NCBI GenBank assembly: GCA_963579025.1
Contig: CAUZFZ010000037.1
Coordinates: 6,647-70,646 of the forward strand
DNA: 64,000 nucleotides
Origin: CAUZFZ01 sp963579025
Lineage (GTDB): Bacteria; Planctomycetota; Planctomycetia; Planctomycetales; Planctomycetaceae
Direction: 5' to 3'
Below the pieces are notes generated by a model. The model searched no databases. It was not told the origin of the DNA and saw only the letters and a program-made list of their open reading frames with translations. Each line of letters begins with the position of its first letter. Position 1 is the stretch's first letter. This document shows positions 60,836 through 64,000 of the stretch, piece by piece. A program made the position numbers and the translations under genes.

Positions 60836-60994
60836 CTATTCGCCACAACATTCGGGATTCCTGAGTTTCGCGGGAAATTGCGAATTGATCGTCTCGTCAC
60901 CTATGTTTTGCCAGAGCAATTCTGCTTCCAGCGTGTCACCAATGCTGTAGGACTGCTGCGGATCGAGCAGTCGAATGCCGCACTGGAGCCCCAT
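60836..60994 (-). pseudogene. Possible fragment of a planctomycete beta-domain gene
   Basis: The frame directly after the stop of the neighbouring DUF1501 gene, on the same strand, reads GIRLLDPQQSYSIGDTLEAE then LLWQNIGDETINSQFP. This resembles a domain I recall from planctomycete proteins that carry a sigma-factor or FecR-type context (GLQCGIRLL..., GDTLEAEVLWRNVGDEPIN). Only about 50 residues remain before a stop, too short for the full domain. It may be a remnant or a coincidental frame; I could not check. Confidence 0.35.
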
Positions 60995-61006
60995 GTCGAT
61001 CTTGTT

Positions 61007-62437
61007 CTATCCGAAGATCGCTGAGATTGGTCGGCCGTCTGCGATGCGCCAGGGCCGTCCGGTGCGATCATGCACGTCGCTTTGAGGATCCAGACCGAAT
61101 CGCCAGAAGATTGTCGCCGCGAGATCAGCCGGAGTGACGGGATCCGTGGCCGGGTAGGCGCCGATCGCATCGCTTGAACCGAAGACCGCTCCGCCGCGGA
61201 CTCCGCCGCCAGCCATCAACACTGTGTAGCAGTCTGGCCAGTGGTCGCGTCCGGCATTGCCGTTGATCTTTGGTGTCCGCCCGAATTCACCCAGTGCGAC
61301 AACCAGCGTCGAATCGAGCAGGCCGCGATCGTCCAGATCGGTGATCAGTGCCGCCAGAGCCTGGTCGGCCTGCGGGAGTAGATAACGGCTGTGCTGCTGA
61401 AAGTTCCGGGCGTGCGAATCCCAGTTCTGTCCCTGCTGACGGAAGTCGTGCACGTTGACGAATCGGACTCCCGCTTCAACCAGCCGTCGAGCCAGCAGCA
61501 GATTCTGACCGCGCAGGTTGCGAGCCGGCCTGCCGGCTCCGGCCGCGCCTCCATGACCATTCACGCGTTCCGGCGCGAGCATTCCGTACCGTTTGCGCAT
61601 GTCGGCTGGTTCGTCATCGATCTGCAGCGCCTGCTGCAATGTTGTTGAACGGAGTAGCTCGTGAGCGCGGTCGCGAAACTCACCGAACGGGGCGCGACTG
61701 CCGGCGAGGGTCGGGTTCAGGTCCAGACCGCTCAGCAGCAGGCGTCTCCGTGAGATGCGGTCCAGCGTGAGGTCCGCCGGGCGTGTGAGTGAGTGCATCT
61801 GGTACTGCAGCTTCGCCGCATTCGCACTCACCAGCAGCGGATCGAATTTCTGACCGAGAAACCCGCCACCCTGACACGGCGTGGTGACCACATTGTGGAA
61901 GTGCCACGGAAGAACAGCATGATCAACATCCAGTTGCTCTCCGGTCCCGAGCTTCGTCACGACGGCTCCATGACAGGGGAAAAACTGGTCCATCGCCGCG
62001 AACTCTTCACGATCTCCGGCCGGACCCTGTCGACCGGTATGCGTTTCTGTCGACGCGGAATCATGAAGTCGATTCGTGTGATGCATGCTGCGGACCAGCG
62101 CCACCTTGTGCATCACGCGAGACATGTGAGGCAGATGTTCTGATATCGTGAGTCCCGGCTGCGAGCTGGCAATTCCCGAAAACTCACCACGCACCGATGC
62201 GGGTGCGTTCGGCTTCAAGTCGTACGTGTCGAGATGCGATGGTCCTCCGTAATAGAAGACGACGACACAGGCTCGGATCGCCGACGATGCCTGCGGAGCC
62301 GTTGCGGCACTGGCTGCAGCGGCAGAGGCCGATTTCACAACCGACAACGAACTCAACAGACCGAGACCACTGCCGAGTTCCAGAATCTCTCGGCGAGTCG
62401 GTCGATGAGAATGCAATTCAACGGGAATCGGAATCAT
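61007..62437 (-). CDS. DUF1501 protein (second copy)
   Basis: 476 residues. A leader with TRREILELGSGLGLLSSLS is Tat-like. VVVFYYGGPSHLDTYDLKP, LVRSMHHTNRLHDSASTETH, LVVALGEFGRTPKINGNAGR and DHWPDCYTVLMAGGGVRGG are DUF1501 blocks with the metal-binding His/Asp/Glu. It shares only family-level identity with the first copy. No PSCyt1/DUF1549 gene is adjacent; the nearest is about 7 kb upstream. No strong ribosome-binding site. Confidence 0.93.
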   Translation of the reverse strand: MIPIPVELHSHRPTRREILELGSGLGLLSSLSVVKSASAAAASAATAPQASSAIRACVVVFYYGGPSHLDTYDLKPNAPASVRGEFSGIASSQPGLTISEHLPHMSRVMHKVALVRSMHHTNRLHDSASTETHTGRQGPAGDREEFAAMDQFFPCHGAVVTKLGTGEQLDVDHAVLPWHFHNVVTTPCQGGGFLGQKFDPLLVSANAAKLQYQMHSLTRPADLTLDRISRRRLLLSGLDLNPTLAGSRAPFGEFRDRAHELLRSTTLQQALQIDDEPADMRKRYGMLAPERVNGHGGAAGAGRPARNLRGQNLLLARRLVEAGVRFVNVHDFRQQGQNWDSHARNFQQHSRYLLPQADQALAALITDLDDRGLLDSTLVVALGEFGRTPKINGNAGRDHWPDCYTVLMAGGGVRGGAVFGSSDAIGAYPATDPVTPADLAATIFWRFGLDPQSDVHDRTGRPWRIADGRPISAIFG

Positions 62438-62666
62438 CGGTTGTTCGCAGCTCGATCATCCAGAGGGCGGGGGGAGGCACTTACCGAAAGCCGCGTGAAG
62501 CACGATAGGATTACAGAAATGTCGGACGTCGATCAGGCCCGCAGATCCGGCGGCTCACCGTACCAGTCGCGATGAACTTTGTCGCTGGCACGTGGGTTGA
62601 AGTGTTATGGCGATGTGCCGTTCAGACGGAGTCGCGTTTGAGGCGGAGACCCGGGATTGTCTGTCC

Positions 62667-63776
62667 CTAACGATGGACCTTGCATTCCGGAATCGCAGCT
62701 TTCAGACGCTCAACTCCGGCGTCTGTCACTTTCGTGCCTCCGACCTGCAATTTGCGGAGGCTGCTGATCTTCTCGAGCTGTTGAAGGCCCTTGTCTGTGA
62801 TCTCTGTATTCGAAAGAACCAGGGACCCAAGATTTGTCAGTTGGGCAATTTGATTCAGGCCATCGTCGTCGACCTGCGTCGATGGCAACCACAATGTCTT
62901 GACTGATGGCGGCAGATGACTCAGACCTGAGCCGGTGACTCTTGTCCCGCTCAGCACCACTGTGCGGAGTTCTGACATCTTGCTCAAATATTCGAGTCCC
63001 TCGTCAGTAACCTGAGTGTTTCCCAGTCGAATGTCGTGGAGCGATTTCAGATTGCTCAAGTGCGCGAGGCCATCGTCTGAAATTGCCGTCTGGTCGAAAA
63101 TGAGTGTTCGGATTTTCGGCAGCTCGCTGAGGTGAGCCAGACCTGCGTCGGTGATCTTCGTGCGATTCAGTGAGAGCATATAAAGAGACTTCAGCGGCTT
63201 GAGGTGTTGGAGTCCGTCGCTGGTGACACTTGTGTCGGACAGGCCGATACGTGCCAGACCGGCGAGTTTGCCGAGGTGTGCAAGGCCGGCGTCGGTGATG
63301 CGCGTGGCATGCAGGTCAAGCTCGCTCAGGCGATTCATGCCTTGAAAATGAACGAGCCCCGCGTCGGTGATTTGCGTACCGGTAAGCTCGATCAGAACCG
63401 GGCTGAAGCACTTGATCATTTCAAGGTCTTCGTCCGTGGCCTTTGTCTTCCACAAATTGATTCCGACGGTGGTCTTGTCGTAGGGAGTGACTTCGCCACC
63501 CAGTGCTTCGATTCTGGCGGTCGCCGCTTTTCGCTTCAGTTCAAGGTCGGCGGCAGAGGTCGGTGTGCGCAAAGCGACCTGGAATATTATCTGGCCGCTT
63601 CGCGGGTTAGCACCGTCCGGCGCGCTCACTCCGCCGGAACCGCTCAGCATGTAGGTGCCCGGCTTAAGTCTGACGTGCCCGGGCTCGGCGTTGGACTCTG
63701 GAGATTGTGTGCCACCCGCAACGAGCGCTATCTGGAACACTCCCAGAGACGAATGGCACTGCTGGTTTGGTAGCAA
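62667..63776 (-). CDS. Leucine-rich-repeat protein, probably 5'-truncated
   Basis: 369 residues from a TTG. Residues ~115-365 are about ten LRRs with the consensus TDAGLxHLxxLxxLxxLxLxxTxI (for example ITDAGLVHFQGMNRLSELDL). The N-terminal ~85 residues contain LKPGTYMLSGSGGVSAPDG, a beta fragment. There is no signal peptide, although relatives are normally exported. The frame starts just after the stop of the transposase remnant, so the natural 5' end was probably removed by the insertion. Confidence 0.72.
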   Translation of the reverse strand: MLPNQQCHSSLGVFQIALVAGGTQSPESNAEPGHVRLKPGTYMLSGSGGVSAPDGANPRSGQIIFQVALRTPTSAADLELKRKAATARIEALGGEVTPYDKTTVGINLWKTKATDEDLEMIKCFSPVLIELTGTQITDAGLVHFQGMNRLSELDLHATRITDAGLAHLGKLAGLARIGLSDTSVTSDGLQHLKPLKSLYMLSLNRTKITDAGLAHLSELPKIRTLIFDQTAISDDGLAHLSNLKSLHDIRLGNTQVTDEGLEYLSKMSELRTVVLSGTRVTGSGLSHLPPSVKTLWLPSTQVDDDGLNQIAQLTNLGSLVLSNTEITDKGLQQLEKISSLRKLQVGGTKVTDAGVERLKAAIPECKVHR

Positions 63777-63785
63777 GGGGTTACG

Positions 63786-64000
63786 TCATGCGGCGGCTTC
63801 GAGTTCGGCCTGGAGCTGGTGTCGTGGTTTCTTCATCAGAGCCAGAATCTTCGGTCTGCGTTTGTTGGCGCGAGGTTCGACGCGGCCGTCACGGTGGCCC
63901 ACTCGTTCACTGGCGGAAGTCTGCTGTCCCAGTGTTGCCATTTCGTCACTCACCCCGATCACCGCGCACAATAGCCAGTTGGTAGCCAGAAGCTGCTGCG
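63786..64000 (-). CDS. C-terminal part of a probable IS4-type transposase (runs off right edge)
   Basis: The frame reads GRVEPRANKRRPKILALMKK then PRHQLQAELEAAA and stops. RVEPRAxKRRPK...L...PR is the C-terminal signature of many IS4-family transposases. It is open at the right edge, so it is cut by the window. Its 3' end lies only ten bases from the LRR frame on the same strand. The catalytic DDE residues are outside. Confidence 0.6.
   Translation of the reverse strand, partial: QQLLATNWLLCAVIGVSDEMATLGQQTSASERVGHRDGRVEPRANKRRPKILALMKKPRHQLQAELEAAA

Overview
The window reads as a Planctomycetota chromosome segment. The evidence is its gene families: three cytochrome c proteins carrying PSCyt/PSD domains (DUF1549/1553 or DUF1587/1592/1595/1588/1585), two DUF1501 proteins, one DUF1552 protein, a formylglycine-enzyme-like domain fused to leucine-rich repeats, an ECF sigma/FecR pair and many Tat or lipoprotein signals. 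GC is about 60% in the flanking lines I counted by hand. The order or genus cannot be fixed from sequence alone. There is no rRNA, CRISPR array, complete insertion sequence or prophage.

Layout. 0-1 kb: the 5' part of tyrS and a MazF/PemK toxin-antitoxin pair. 1-3.4 kb: a fused TctC-TctB-like lipoprotein and a DUF58 protein. 3.4-9.2 kb: a minus-strand glycan cluster (gmd, GDP-fucose synthase, two glycosyltransferase-like proteins, two methyltransferases). 9.3-13.4 kb: an NDH-2-like flavoprotein with a C-terminal cyclic-nucleotide-binding domain, a vWA-like secreted protein and a Uma2 protein. 13.8-17.6 kb: a three-subunit molybdenum hydroxylase operon whose small subunit has lost all four cysteines of the ferredoxin-type cluster. 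17.7-20.3 kb: a small cysteine-containing protein with its own terminator, a DUF433/DUF5615 pair with a broken toxin, a Fic protein with a palindrome at its start, and a hypothetical exported protein. 20.4-26.5 kb: a beta-propeller di-haem protein, a chemoreceptor and a DUF1501 protein. 26.8-38.9 kb: sigma factor, FecR, cytochrome/DUF1592, DUF1552, FGE-LRR and a second cytochrome/DUF1592 protein.

39.4-43.6 kb: lutC, lutB and a divergent dynamin-like GTPase. 43.6-47.9 kb: a remnant of a REP-associated transposase, then a 1,323-residue protein with an N-terminal Cap4/DUF4297-like nuclease and a STAND-type P-loop NTPase. This gene has lower GC than its surroundings and is the best candidate for an uncharacterised antiphage system here. 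48-55 kb: small membrane proteins, a TPR-like protein, an orphan HicB-like protein, a PSCyt1/DUF1549/DUF1553 protein and a VapBC pair. 55-60.6 kb: a PQQ-type beta-propeller, a putative toroid lipoprotein, an orphan EboD-like dehydroquinate-synthase homologue and a family-4 uracil-DNA glycosylase. 60.6-64 kb: tRNA-Ala(CGC), a second DUF1501 protein, an LRR protein apparently cut at its 5' end, and the 3' end of a probable IS4-type transposase leaving the right edge.

Several families of hairpin repeats lie between genes. Two sit at gene ends: one supplies the lutB stop codon and another lies in the 5' region of the toroid lipoprotein gene. Start sites were moved from the longest reading frame where a ribosome-binding site, signal peptide or family alignment favoured another codon; each case is explained in its entry.
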